Shown: in pieces, positions 24,845 to 33,131 of the stretch | Layout of the letters: each line of letters begins with the position of its first letter | Position numbering within the stretch: the stretch's first letter is position 1 | Origin: DATKZS01 sp035527835 [NCBI: bacterium] | GTDB lineage: Bacteria; RBG-13-61-14 | DNA length: 38,704 bases | Assembly (NCBI GenBank): GCA_035527835.1 | Contig: DATKZS010000178.1 | Location: 1-38,704 of the forward strand | Reading direction: 5' to 3' | Made by a program: the position numbers and the translations under genes | Notes under the pieces: generated by a model | The model's input: the letters and a program-made list of their open reading frames with translations, nothing else | Told to the model about the DNA's origin: nothing | Databases searched by the model: none

Positions 24845-27118
24845 ATGGCTAAGAAGGCGGTGAAGGTATTGATCCTGGTTGCGTCCCTTATCGTTCCGCT
24901 GGGCGCGGGCGCGGTTGATCCTTGGGCCGAGCCGCTGGAGAACATTTACTGGGGCGATTTGCACGTGCACACGTCGTACTCGGTGGACGCGTTTATCGGC
25001 GGCATGTCGCCGGGGCGGTACGCTGACGAGGCCGGGATGTACGCGGCGTATTGCTCGCGGCTCGACTTCTACTCGGTGACCGACCACGCCGAGATGCTGA
25101 CCGACACCAACTACTGGCCCGAGAGCATCCGCGCGGCGCAGCATTTCAGCGACTTGGGCGCGCAAAACCTTGACGAGAACGGCGATCCGTCCATCGTGGC
25201 CTTTCCCGGCTGGGAATGGACCCGCTCCGCGGTTTACGGCCATAAGAACGTGATCCTGAAGGACGACGATCCGGCACGGCTGCCCCCGACACCCATCCGT
25301 TTCACCCCGGGAGTGGAAGGCTTCCCCGCGCTCCTCAATAAAATGAAATTCTACTCCGAGCGCGGCGGCGCGCTTTCCCTGAAGGGGCTGCTCACGGTCC
25401 CCACTGGTTTCATTTACGGCTATCGCATGGGCAGCAGGAAGGACCTGGAGTTCGTGGCCCCCACGCCGCGCGACCTCTTCGACAAGCTCCGCAAGTACTG
25501 CACCCAGAACGGCAGCGGGTGCGAGGCCCTGGTCATACCCCACGGAAACGCCTGGGGCATGGCCCCGGCCATGAACACGGACTGGGACATCCAGCTCAAT
25601 CCGCAGGACCACGATCCCGCGATCCAGCGCCTGATCGAGACCTATTCCAAGCACGGCAACTCCGAGGAGTACAGCTACTTCCCGCCGCAATGGCATTATT
25701 TCCAGGGCGGCGCCGAGGCCAGCGCTGAGCAGTGCACCCAGCAAGTTGAGCCGGGCAAGATCATGTCCTATGCGCAGAAGTTCCAGGGAGCGGACAATAC
25801 CCTGACCGAGCTCAAGCCCGGGTGCACCCGCCAGTGCTCCGAGCCCACGTCCTCTTTTACCCCCTGCTGCTGGCGGGCCGGAGAGATCGTGCGCGAGCGC
25901 TGCATCGCCCCGGACTCCGAGTTCTGTTGCCATCAGATCGAGCTCGCCCGCGCCGCGTTAAAGCCGTTTCCCGAGGGCCTTACCCTGGAACAGAAAAACC
26001 AGCTCAAGCCCGAGTTCCGCGCGAAGCCGGACCAGACGGTGTCCACCGACTGGGGCGACTGCAACCAGTGCCGCGACTGCTGGCAGCCCGCGGTCAATTA
26101 CCGCAACAACGGCAGCGTGCAGAAGGCCCTGGCCAACGCCTATTTCGACGAGAACGGCAAGCCGTTGTATTACCGCTTCGGCTTCATCGCGTCCACCGAC
26201 ACTCACTCGGCGTGGCCCGGATCGGTCAAGGAGAACAAGCGCATGATCGAGCCCGCCACCGGCATGGTCGCGCGCACCAACCAGTACTTCAGCGACGAGT
26301 ACCCGGGCTGGGAGCGCGTGGACAACTTCCTGAACCCGGGCGGACTCGCCGCCATCCTCGCGCCCCGCCGCCGCCGCGACGACCTCTGGAACAGCCTGGA
26401 AGACCGCAACGTTTATTCTACCTCCGGCGCCCGCATCCAGGTCTGGGCCCGCGCCAGCATCGGAGACAAGGTGGTGAGGATGGGCTCGGAGACGCTCTCG
26501 TCCAAGAACCCGACCTTCTTCATCAAGGCCAACGGCGCGTTCGTGGAGGACGACACCTGCCCCTACGACGATGAGCCGATCATCTCGCGGCACTTCAGCA
26601 AAAAGGAGTTCGCGCGCGTGTGCATGAGCCAGTGCTATCGCATCACGGACGAGCGCACCAGGATCGCGCGGATCGAGGTGGTCAAGGTGCTCCAGCCGCT
26701 GAACCGGGAGGAGGCCAAGATGGCCAACCTCGAACGCTCGGCGGAAAATCCTCGGGGCCTCATCATGGACCCTTACGACACGGCCCAGCTCGGAGACGAG
26801 CAGATCGAGTGGTCGTGGACCGACCCGGAGTTCGTGAACGAGCCGCCGGGAAGGAGCGTGGCCTATTATTTCCGCGTCATCCAGGCGCCGACCCCCGGCT
26901 ATAACTGCCGCCCCATCGCTCTCCTCGAAAGCGGCAAGACCTGTAACCTCCACGACCCGCCCGACGCCAGGATCGAGGCCCAGACCAACCCGCAGAACGG
27001 CGCCCAACCAAAGCCGCTCCTCGACATCCCGGACCCGTGCTACTCGGTCAAGTCACTGCCGCAGAGCTATTGCCAGGAGCGGGCCTGGACCTCGCCCTTC
27101 TACGTGATCCGGAAATGA
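24845..27118 (+). CDS. DUF3604 exported PHP-like protein, copy 2
   Basis: This protein of about 757 residues is a clear paralogue of the protein at 22356. It shares EPLENIYWGDLHVHT, FYSVTDHAEMLT, VIPHGNAWG, SKHGNSEEY, ASTDTHSAWPGS, LNPGGLAAILAPRR and SVAYYFRVIQAPTPGYNC. It has its own signal peptide (MAKKAVKVLILVASLIVPLG). It differs by a longer loop after the third block (about residues 155-200, SERGGALSLKGLL region) and by an extra segment before the Cys-rich part. The Cys pairs CCWRAGEIV and CNQCRDCWQPA are kept. GGAGG at 24834-24838 favours ATG at 24845 over 24839. The substrate is unknown, and the loop difference suggests different targets for the two copies. Confidence 0.9.
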   Translation: MAKKAVKVLILVASLIVPLGAGAVDPWAEPLENIYWGDLHVHTSYSVDAFIGGMSPGRYADEAGMYAAYCSRLDFYSVTDHAEMLTDTNYWPESIRAAQHFSDLGAQNLDENGDPSIVAFPGWEWTRSAVYGHKNVILKDDDPARLPPTPIRFTPGVEGFPALLNKMKFYSERGGALSLKGLLTVPTGFIYGYRMGSRKDLEFVAPTPRDLFDKLRKYCTQNGSGCEALVIPHGNAWGMAPAMNTDWDIQLNPQDHDPAIQRLIETYSKHGNSEEYSYFPPQWHYFQGGAEASAEQCTQQVEPGKIMSYAQKFQGADNTLTELKPGCTRQCSEPTSSFTPCCWRAGEIVRERCIAPDSEFCCHQIELARAALKPFPEGLTLEQKNQLKPEFRAKPDQTVSTDWGDCNQCRDCWQPAVNYRNNGSVQKALANAYFDENGKPLYYRFGFIASTDTHSAWPGSVKENKRMIEPATGMVARTNQYFSDEYPGWERVDNFLNPGGLAAILAPRRRRDDLWNSLEDRNVYSTSGARIQVWARASIGDKVVRMGSETLSSKNPTFFIKANGAFVEDDTCPYDDEPIISRHFSKKEFARVCMSQCYRITDERTRIARIEVVKVLQPLNREEAKMANLERSAENPRGLIMDPYDTAQLGDEQIEWSWTDPEFVNEPPGRSVAYYFRVIQAPTPGYNCRPIALLESGKTCNLHDPPDARIEAQTNPQNGAQPKPLLDIPDPCYSVKSLPQSYCQERAWTSPFYVIRK

Positions 27119-27134
27119 AGCACGAGCAGCTCCT

Positions 27135-27257
27135 CATGCCGCGAGGCGGCGCCCAGAAATCATGAATATTTTTCAAGACAGGATTAACAGGATTTACCGG
27201 ATAAGAAAAAAACAAGAGTCGTATCCCAAAAATCCTGTTAATCCTGTTAATCCTGTC
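27135..27257. repeat. Palindromic repeat, GACAGGATTAACAGGAT family, overlapping the start of a gene
   Basis: CATGCCGCGAGGCGGCGCCC at 27135-27154 is the inverted form of the GC-rich word that follows the repeats at 8478 and 17529. GACAGGATTAACAGGATT at 27177-27194 pairs with AATCCTGTTAATCCTGTC at 27240-27257, and the right arm has an extra AATCCTGTT unit. The element covers the first codons of the isomerase frame. Confidence 0.8.
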
Positions 27258-28079
27258 TCCAAATTTTCTGCGCCGAGGGGAAATTTAGCCGGCCGCGTTG
27301 CGCCGTGGCTCGGGCTCGCGGGATCCGTGGCCCTGGTCGCCGCCCTTTTTCTCTCCCCCGGCGCGAAAATGAGCGCGGAGCAGGAGGAGCCCGCGGTCAA
27401 GGTCTCGCGAGCGCAGGTGCAGGGCGCGGTGGACGCGGCGCTGGCGGAGGACCCGTCGCTGCGCGACCACCTGGACACGCTTAAAGCACAGATGCACCAG
27501 GGCGCCGTGGCCCAGTCCCTGTTCGTGGCCGAGGCCTTCAGCCAGGGACTCGCCGCCAATGACTACATCGTTCGCAACCGCCTGGTCGAGCTCCAGGCCA
27601 TGGCGCTCTACGAAAAGGCCGACGCCCTCGTCACTCCCGAAGCGGTGAAGCTTTACTTCGAGAAGAACCGCGAGCGCTACCGGTCGCTGCCCCGCCGGCA
27701 ATGCCTCCAGATCTTCGTGCCGGTCACCAACCTGGTCGGCGACACCGCGGCCAGGGCGCGGCTCGAAAGCATTTTCAACGAGGGCCGCGACCGCCTCGAG
27801 CCGGCCGGGGTTACGCAAGACGGCCTTCAAAAACTCTACGGGCCCACCATGGCGGCCACGATTTTCAAGCTGCCGAAGGGCGAGTGGAGCGCCGCCATGC
27901 GCTCGGGCGTGGGCTGGCACTACGTCAAGGTGCTGCAGGAGGACCCGGGAAGGCTGCTCGATCTTGACGAGGCCAGGAACCAGGCGACCGAGGACTACCG
28001 CCGCGAGCTGCGTAATCAGGCCTACCAGGAAGAGCTCAGCCGGCTCCGCGCCAGGTACCAGGTGGAGGAAGAGGAGTGA
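27162..28079 (+). CDS. Parvulin-like peptidyl-prolyl isomerase, membrane-anchored
   Basis: This protein of up to 305 residues has the layout of a PpiC/SurA-type isomerase. One hydrophobic segment (VAPWLGLAGSVALVAALFL, about 46-64) is followed by a helical chaperone-like part and a weak C-terminal rotamase domain containing FKLPKGEWSAAMRSGVGWHYVKVLQE in segments. The only ATG before the membrane segment is at 27162, and the first 35 codons then lie inside a palindromic repeat (giving INRIYRIRKK and NPVNPVNPV). Either the repeat now encodes the N-terminus or a non-standard later start is used. The stop overlaps the transporter start in a GTGA. Next to Cys-rich exported DUF3604 proteins, a role in their folding is a natural guess. 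Confidence 0.75.
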   Translation: MNIFQDRINRIYRIRKKQESYPKNPVNPVNPVSKFSAPRGNLAGRVAPWLGLAGSVALVAALFLSPGAKMSAEQEEPAVKVSRAQVQGAVDAALAEDPSLRDHLDTLKAQMHQGAVAQSLFVAEAFSQGLAANDYIVRNRLVELQAMALYEKADALVTPEAVKLYFEKNRERYRSLPRRQCLQIFVPVTNLVGDTAARARLESIFNEGRDRLEPAGVTQDGLQKLYGPTMAATIFKLPKGEWSAAMRSGVGWHYVKVLQEDPGRLLDLDEARNQATEDYRRELRNQAYQEELSRLRARYQVEEEE

Positions 28080-30208
28080 GCCGCGTCCGGCTTTTGCTCG
28101 CGCTCCCGGCCCTGTGCTTGCTTCTCCTACCGGGCCCGGCCTCGGCGCACCACATCAGCATGAGCTTTTCGCAATGGGAGCTGAAAAAGGATTCGGCATC
28201 GGTGGTGTTCCGGCTCCCGCTCGCCGACGCGGTGTGGATCATGGACCCGGACCTGGTGCGGGTCCAGGAAGCCTCCATCCAGTTGAAGGGGCCGGTGGAC
28301 GCGGCCATCCGTGATCTCCTGCGCGCGTTCCTTATCAGCGCCATCCCGAAACAGGTCAGCGTGCGGGGATGTGAATTCGACCCGGACATGCGGGTCACCA
28401 TCGAAGAGACCTCGGTCCAGGTCAATGCCAGCATGCGCTGCGTCGCCGGTTACCAGGACCATCTCCAGATCGAGGACCATTTTTTGGTGGACAAGAACCG
28501 CCTGCACACGAGCCTCGCCAGCATCGAGTTCCCCGGCCGCGTGCAGCAGTGCCTGTTCCGCTACGGCCAGTTCAAGTGCGGCGCAACCGCGGTCACGACC
28601 GAAGCCGCTCCGGCGTGGCAGGCCCGGGTGGCGCCGTGGTGGGACTACCTGGCAATCCTCGCGGTCATCGTGATCCTCGCGCCGACCGGCCGCTCCGCGG
28701 CTTATGCCCTCACCCTGCTCGTTCTCGGCCACGCGCTCGCGCCCATCGCGCTGCTCGCGGGCCTGCCCGTGCCCGCCACCGCCGCGTCGTTCCCGGCGCT
28801 GGCCGGGGTGCCCGTGCTCGCCGGAGTGTACATGGCCGGCAGGACGCGCGCGTCTTCCGCGTCAGTATGGCTCATCCTGGGCGGGGCCGTCGCCATGATC
28901 CTCGCATGGTCCGGGTTTTTGCGCTTGACGCCGCTGATGGCCGCGGCCATGTTCCTGATCGGAGCGAGCACATTGGTCGCGGCGGGAGCACAAGCGCCGG
29001 AAGCTGACGACAGCGGCCGCCCGGCCGAGAGCGTGCTCTATATATTGGCGCTGTGCTTCGGCATGATCGCCGGCTTTATCCTGCTCCGCCGGATGCCGCA
29101 CCTCTCCGTCCCGTCCGTCGCCATGATCCTCGCCGCGCCGGCCGCCGTGGCCCTGGCCCTGCCGCTCCGGCTCGCGGTCCGGAGATGGAACGCGCAGACA
29201 TGGGCCGGCCTCTTCCTGATCGCCGCGGGCCTCATCGTCTTCGCGCTCCGGAACGTCAACCTGCCGTTCTCCACGTTCCGCTACGAGAACGCGCGCGAGC
29301 TTCTGCGCAACGTCGTGCAGAACCCGGAAATGAGCGGCGCCTTCCTCGTCCTCTCCCTGGTCCTCGCCCTGGTCATCGGCGGCCTGCACGCGCTAACGCC
29401 CGGCCACGGCAAGACCATCGTCGCGGCCTACCTGGTCGGAACGCGCGGCCGCACCCTCGACGCAATCATCCTGGGCTGCATCGTCACACTCACTCACACC
29501 TCCAGCGTCATCATCCTGGCCGTCCTCGCCCTCTTCGCCTCCCGCTACATCCTGCCCGACCAGCTCGTGCCCTGGCTCTCCGCCGGCTCCGGCGCCCTCA
29601 TCCTCGCCCTCGGCGTCTGGCTCTTCCAGCAGAGGCTACGCAATTACCTCCGCTTCGGCACCGTGGCCCCGGTCCCGGAGTTCCATGGCGCCGACCATGA
29701 CCATGACGATCACCACCATGATCATGAGCACCACCACGATCATGACCATGACCACGATCATGATCACGGCCATCACCATGAACACGATGACCACATCCAT
29801 GATCATCATCACCACCATGAGAGCGGCGGTCCGCGCCGGATCACCCACTCCCACGGCGGGCTCTCCCATACCCATTACCTGCCCGCCGCCGGCGTGAGCC
29901 TCGCCAGCTTAGTCGCCCTCGGCGTCACCGGCGGCATCGTCCCCTGCCCCGACGCGCTCGCCGTCCTGCTCATCGCCGTGTCTTTAAACCGCATCGCGCT
30001 CGGACTCTTCGTCATCATCGCCTTCAGCCTGGGGCTCGCCGCCGTGCTCATCGCCATCGGCATCTTGATAGTCAAGGCCCGGCCCATCATGGACCGCTTC
30101 ACCGGGCAGGGACGCTTCACCGCGCTCTGGCTCCCGCTCCTCTCCGCCCTCCTGGTCACAGTCCTCGGCGCCGCCATGCTCTGGACAGCGCTCGGGGCAT
30201 TCATCTGA
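28076..30208 (+). CDS. HupE/NicO-like metal transporter with His-rich loop
   Basis: This 710-residue membrane protein appears to join two parts. After a signal peptide (MSRVRLLLALPALCLLLLPG) the mature N-terminus starts AHHISMSFSQWEL, as in HupE/UreJ-type proteins, and a soluble domain of about 150 residues follows. Several helices come next, and then a NicO/RcnA-type core with GGLHALTPGHGKTIVAAYLVG, TLTHTSSVI and a second half VTGGIVPCPDAL. Between the halves, at about residues 538-595, is a loop with a dense run of His and Asp, typical of nickel/cobalt handling. GTG start overlaps the isomerase stop by four bases with GGAGG-like bases upstream. Direction of transport (uptake or efflux) and the metal (nickel, cobalt or zinc) cannot be told from the sequence. 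Confidence 0.85.
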   Translation: MSRVRLLLALPALCLLLLPGPASAHHISMSFSQWELKKDSASVVFRLPLADAVWIMDPDLVRVQEASIQLKGPVDAAIRDLLRAFLISAIPKQVSVRGCEFDPDMRVTIEETSVQVNASMRCVAGYQDHLQIEDHFLVDKNRLHTSLASIEFPGRVQQCLFRYGQFKCGATAVTTEAAPAWQARVAPWWDYLAILAVIVILAPTGRSAAYALTLLVLGHALAPIALLAGLPVPATAASFPALAGVPVLAGVYMAGRTRASSASVWLILGGAVAMILAWSGFLRLTPLMAAAMFLIGASTLVAAGAQAPEADDSGRPAESVLYILALCFGMIAGFILLRRMPHLSVPSVAMILAAPAAVALALPLRLAVRRWNAQTWAGLFLIAAGLIVFALRNVNLPFSTFRYENARELLRNVVQNPEMSGAFLVLSLVLALVIGGLHALTPGHGKTIVAAYLVGTRGRTLDAIILGCIVTLTHTSSVIILAVLALFASRYILPDQLVPWLSAGSGALILALGVWLFQQRLRNYLRFGTVAPVPEFHGADHDHDDHHHDHEHHHDHDHDHDHDHGHHHEHDDHIHDHHHHHESGGPRRITHSHGGLSHTHYLPAAGVSLASLVALGVTGGIVPCPDALAVLLIAVSLNRIALGLFVIIAFSLGLAAVLIAIGILIVKARPIMDRFTGQGRFTALWLPLLSALLVTVLGAAMLWTALGAFI

Positions 30209-30213
30209 AGTAT

Positions 30214-30298
30214 TGATTTCGCACCGAGACACAGAGAACACAGAGTTAATGTTTAAATAATTTTTTCTCTGTGTTCTCTGTGTCTCGGTGCGAAATCA
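30214..30298. repeat. 32-bp perfect palindrome, GCACCGAGACACAGAG family
   Basis: A 32-base arm at 30214-30245 (TGATTTCGCACCGAGACACA and on) is exactly complementary to 30267-30298, with a 21-base AT-rich loop. It begins six bases after the transporter stop and could act as a strong terminator. A related but degenerate copy is at 8394-8462. The remaining gap to 30500 shows no gene. Confidence 0.85.
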
Positions 30299-30500
30299 GC
30301 CGCCTCTATTGTTGCTAAACGGAAAAAATCGAGGATAATAACATCCATAAACGAGTTGATGCCGGGCTGTCGAAGAACGGACCCGGCGCTGTTAAAGGGA
30401 TTCCTCGATCCGGCCTCCGTAAGACCTTCCCGGAAATTCCCTGAAATTCATTCATATCGTGCTCCCGCCCGCGCGGAGGCGCACTAAGGAATGGTTCGTC

Positions 30501-31526
30501 ATGAAACTCGGTATCACCGGACTTGCCGGCGCCGGCAAGTCCACGGTCTTCGAGGCGATGTATGCTAACGGCGGCGGCGCGCGGGTCGGCGACCGCATCG
30601 GCGTGGTCAACGTGCCCGACCCCAGGGTGGACGTGTTGAGCGGTATGTATCATCCGAAGAAGACCACCTACGCCAAGGTCGAGTACCTGCTCCCCGCCAG
30701 GAACAACGGCCAGGAAAAAAACGACGGGGAAGGCCTGCTCCGCCCGGTCCGCAATTGCGACGCGCTCATTAACGTGGTCAAGAACTTCGGCGGCAACGGA
30801 TTCCCCGCGCCGACACCGCTCCATGACCTCGCCAAGATGGAGCGCGAGATGATCTTCGCCGATTTCATGCTGGTCGAAAAACGCCTCGAGCGCATCGGAG
30901 AGGACAAGAAGCGCGGCAAGAACATTGACCCCGAAGATGCCCGGCTCCTCAAGGCCTGCCTCGACGTCCTCGAAAAGAACGCCCCGCTGCGGCGGACCCT
31001 GGAGCTGGCGTCGGCCAGGGAGCTACGCGGCTACCAGCTCCTTACCGCCAAGCCCATGCTCGTGCTCTTCAACAACAGCGACGAGGACGATGCGCTGCCC
31101 GAGTTGGACGGCCGCCTCGCCGGGGTGGAGGGCATGGTGATCCGGGGCCGGATCGAGCGCGAGCTGGCCGAGATGGATCAAGAGGAAGCGGCCGAGTTTT
31201 TAAAGGAATTCGGCATCGCGGCGCGCGCCATGGACCGCGTGATCCTGCGGTCATACGCTCTGCTGGGCCTCATCTCGTTTTTCACGGTGGGGGAGGACGA
31301 GGTCAGGGCGTGGACCATTCATCAGGACACGGACGCGGTGGACACGGCCGAGGAGATCCACTCCGACATCAAGAAAGGGTTCATCCGGGCGGAGGTCGTC
31401 TCTTATACTGACCTCATCGCGGCCGGCTCGCATCAGGAGGCCAGGAAAAAAGGCACGGTCCGGCTGGAGGGCAAGACCTACAAGGTCCAGGACGGCGACA
31501 TCATCAACTTCCGCTTCAACATCTAA
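30501..31526 (+). CDS. Degenerate YchF-like GTPase/ATPase (DUF933/TGS C-terminus)
   Basis: This 341-residue protein aligns with YchF/Ola1 through most of its length. It has a P-loop GLAGAGKST at 7-15, then VVNVPDPRVDVLSGMYHPKKTT, a helical ADFMLVEKRLERI region and FNNSDED at the G4-like position. The C-terminus LISFFTVGEDEVRAWTI to VQDGDIINFRFNI is the typical TGS-like YchF ending. The segment between the P-loop and VVNVPDP is shortened, which removes the switch I region. The G3 motif DxAGL of YchF is replaced by LLPARNN, so normal nucleotide-triggered switching is doubtful. YchF proper is about 363 residues. AAGGA upstream supports ATG at 30501. It may be a second, specialised paralogue; the true ychF would lie elsewhere. 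Confidence 0.85.
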   Translation: MKLGITGLAGAGKSTVFEAMYANGGGARVGDRIGVVNVPDPRVDVLSGMYHPKKTTYAKVEYLLPARNNGQEKNDGEGLLRPVRNCDALINVVKNFGGNGFPAPTPLHDLAKMEREMIFADFMLVEKRLERIGEDKKRGKNIDPEDARLLKACLDVLEKNAPLRRTLELASARELRGYQLLTAKPMLVLFNNSDEDDALPELDGRLAGVEGMVIRGRIERELAEMDQEEAAEFLKEFGIAARAMDRVILRSYALLGLISFFTVGEDEVRAWTIHQDTDAVDTAEEIHSDIKKGFIRAEVVSYTDLIAAGSHQEARKKGTVRLEGKTYKVQDGDIINFRFNI

Positions 31527-31629
31527 CCGCCGCCGCCCCGACTTGCACGTCCCGCTCATGCTGTAATATCTTAAGCGGCGGGATTCGCGGACCACGGGTC
31601 CGGCCCGAAAAATCCAGGGAGGGACCATC

Positions 31630-32901
31630 ATGCGGCTGAAGGCCTGGCTCTTTTCACTCCTGTTCATCGTGGCGGCGATGGCGCCGGCGGCGGCCGGCGC
31701 GGGCAAGCTGCCCAATATCATCATCCTCTCGGTGGACGCGCTTCGGGCGGACCACACTTCTTATTACGGGTATCCGCGCCGGACCACTCCCAACATTGAC
31801 CAGGTGGCGGCGCGGGGCACGGTGTTCATGGACGCCACGTCGCTGATCCCGCTCACCTGCCCCTCCTTCTCCACCGTGTTCACGTCGCTGCCCACCTGGG
31901 AGAACGGAGTGAACAGAAACGGCATCCCGCTCGGGCCGGAGTTCGAGACCCTGCCCGCCATGCTCCGCGCGCGGGGCTATACCACCGCCGCGTTCGTGGG
32001 CTGCTCTCCGCTCTATCATACCCGCTCCGGCTTCAAGCCCGGATTTTCCTATTACAGCGACGGCGGACTCGGCCTGCTCCTTGAGCTCGACGCCAAAATC
32101 CTGACCCGCCGCGCCCAGAAGCTCCTGGAGAAAGGCCTGCCGGAGCCGTTCTTCCTCTGGCTCCACTACCCTGACCCGCACCAGCCGCACTGGCCCATAT
32201 CCGGCCACAGCTTCAGAAAGGCCCCGCCCGCCGGCCCCCGGCGCAACCGGGTGGAGGACTATTACGACAGCGAGGCCGCCTACGCCGACCATTGGCTCGG
32301 CGTGCTCCTCGACGACCTCCGGCAAAGGGGCTTGCTCGACAACACGCTGCTCATCATCACCGCCGACCATGGCGAGAACGTGGGCGGCGAAAAAAAATTC
32401 ATCGGCCACGGCCGCAAACTCTATCAGACCATCCTCAACGTCCCCTTGATCGTGGCCGGGCCGGGCATACCTCAGGGCCGGAAAATTTCCGACCCGGTCG
32501 AGCTCCTCGACCTCTCGCCCACCATCTTGGCCTACCTCGGCCTTGAGCCCGGTGCGAGAATGGAGGGCCGCGAGCTGATCTCGGCCATCAAGCAGGCGAG
32601 CCCCCTTCAGCCCGTGCCCTTCCACTTCGAGAGCTACGGGCTCATGGTCCTGGACCTGCCCGGCCTGAAAAGCCTCGGCCAGAAAAGCCCGCCCGTGGTC
32701 ATCGGCATGAGGGCCGGCGATTATAAAATCATCTACACCTTTAAGAAGGATTCCTGGGAGCTGTACAACCTGAAGAATGACCCGCAGGAGGAGCGCAACC
32801 TTTTTGACCCCGCTGATCCGGGGTTCCGGGAGCTGGCCGGACAACTGGTGGAATTCTACGAAAAGCGCGGCCGGCCCGGCCCGCAAATTCCTGAACCTTG
32901 A
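31630..32901 (+). CDS. Sulfatase-superfamily exported hydrolase
   Basis: This 423-residue protein has a signal peptide (MRLKAWLFSLLFIVAAMAPAAAGA) and the alkaline phosphatase/sulfatase fold. The metal ligand motif is NIIILSVDALRADHTSYYGY, and later ITADHGENVGG plus FIGHGRKLYQ provide further ligands. At the active-site block the sequence is PLTCPSFSTVFTS. In formylglycine sulfatases the pattern is C/S-x-P-S, but here Thr occupies the first position and Cys the second, so Thr is the more likely nucleophile. That is more like phosphoglycerol or phosphoethanolamine transferase-type members. The C-terminus shows YKIIYTFKKDSWELYNLKNDPQEERNL, common in sulfatases. GGGAGGGACC upstream fits the ATG. 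It is predicted to be periplasmic, with substrate unknown. Confidence 0.88.
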   Translation: MRLKAWLFSLLFIVAAMAPAAAGAGKLPNIIILSVDALRADHTSYYGYPRRTTPNIDQVAARGTVFMDATSLIPLTCPSFSTVFTSLPTWENGVNRNGIPLGPEFETLPAMLRARGYTTAAFVGCSPLYHTRSGFKPGFSYYSDGGLGLLLELDAKILTRRAQKLLEKGLPEPFFLWLHYPDPHQPHWPISGHSFRKAPPAGPRRNRVEDYYDSEAAYADHWLGVLLDDLRQRGLLDNTLLIITADHGENVGGEKKFIGHGRKLYQTILNVPLIVAGPGIPQGRKISDPVELLDLSPTILAYLGLEPGARMEGRELISAIKQASPLQPVPFHFESYGLMVLDLPGLKSLGQKSPPVVIGMRAGDYKIIYTFKKDSWELYNLKNDPQEERNLFDPADPGFRELAGQLVEFYEKRGRPGPQIPEP

Positions 32902-32991
32902 GATCAACGAGCGGGCCCTGATGGGCCGCGCAACCCCCTCTGCGCCCGGCGGCCAGGCTGATAATCACGGCCTGCCGCGGGCATTCCCATG

Positions 32992-33020
32992 TTGTGATGG
33001 CCGCTATTTCATGCTATAAA
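32992..33020 (+). promoter_or_regulatory. Candidate sigma-70 promoter for the kor operon
   Basis: TTGTGA at 32992-32997 and TATAAA at 33015-33020 are 17 bases apart, and the -10 is preceded by TGC, as in extended -10 promoters. It lies about 110 bases before the ferredoxin gene. The rest of the 32902-33131 gap shows no gene. Confidence 0.45.
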
Positions 33021-33131
33021 ATATGATGGATGTTCGATCAAAACATAGCCATTCTTAAGGTCCAGGCATAAGCACATTCCCGTACCGGACATGAATTCCG
33101 AGACGTTCCCATGGCAGAAGAAGGACGCGCG

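Noticed and set aside
29685-29897. Separate Met/Thr-rich small protein in the His-loop region
   Set aside because: It is a frame-shifted reading of the CATGAC-type repeats that encode the His/Asp loop of the transporter.
30214-30298. Perfect intrinsic terminator after the transporter gene
   Set aside because: The stem is strong, but there is no clear T-run after it on the plus strand and the sequence belongs to a dispersed palindrome family, so I list it as a repeat.
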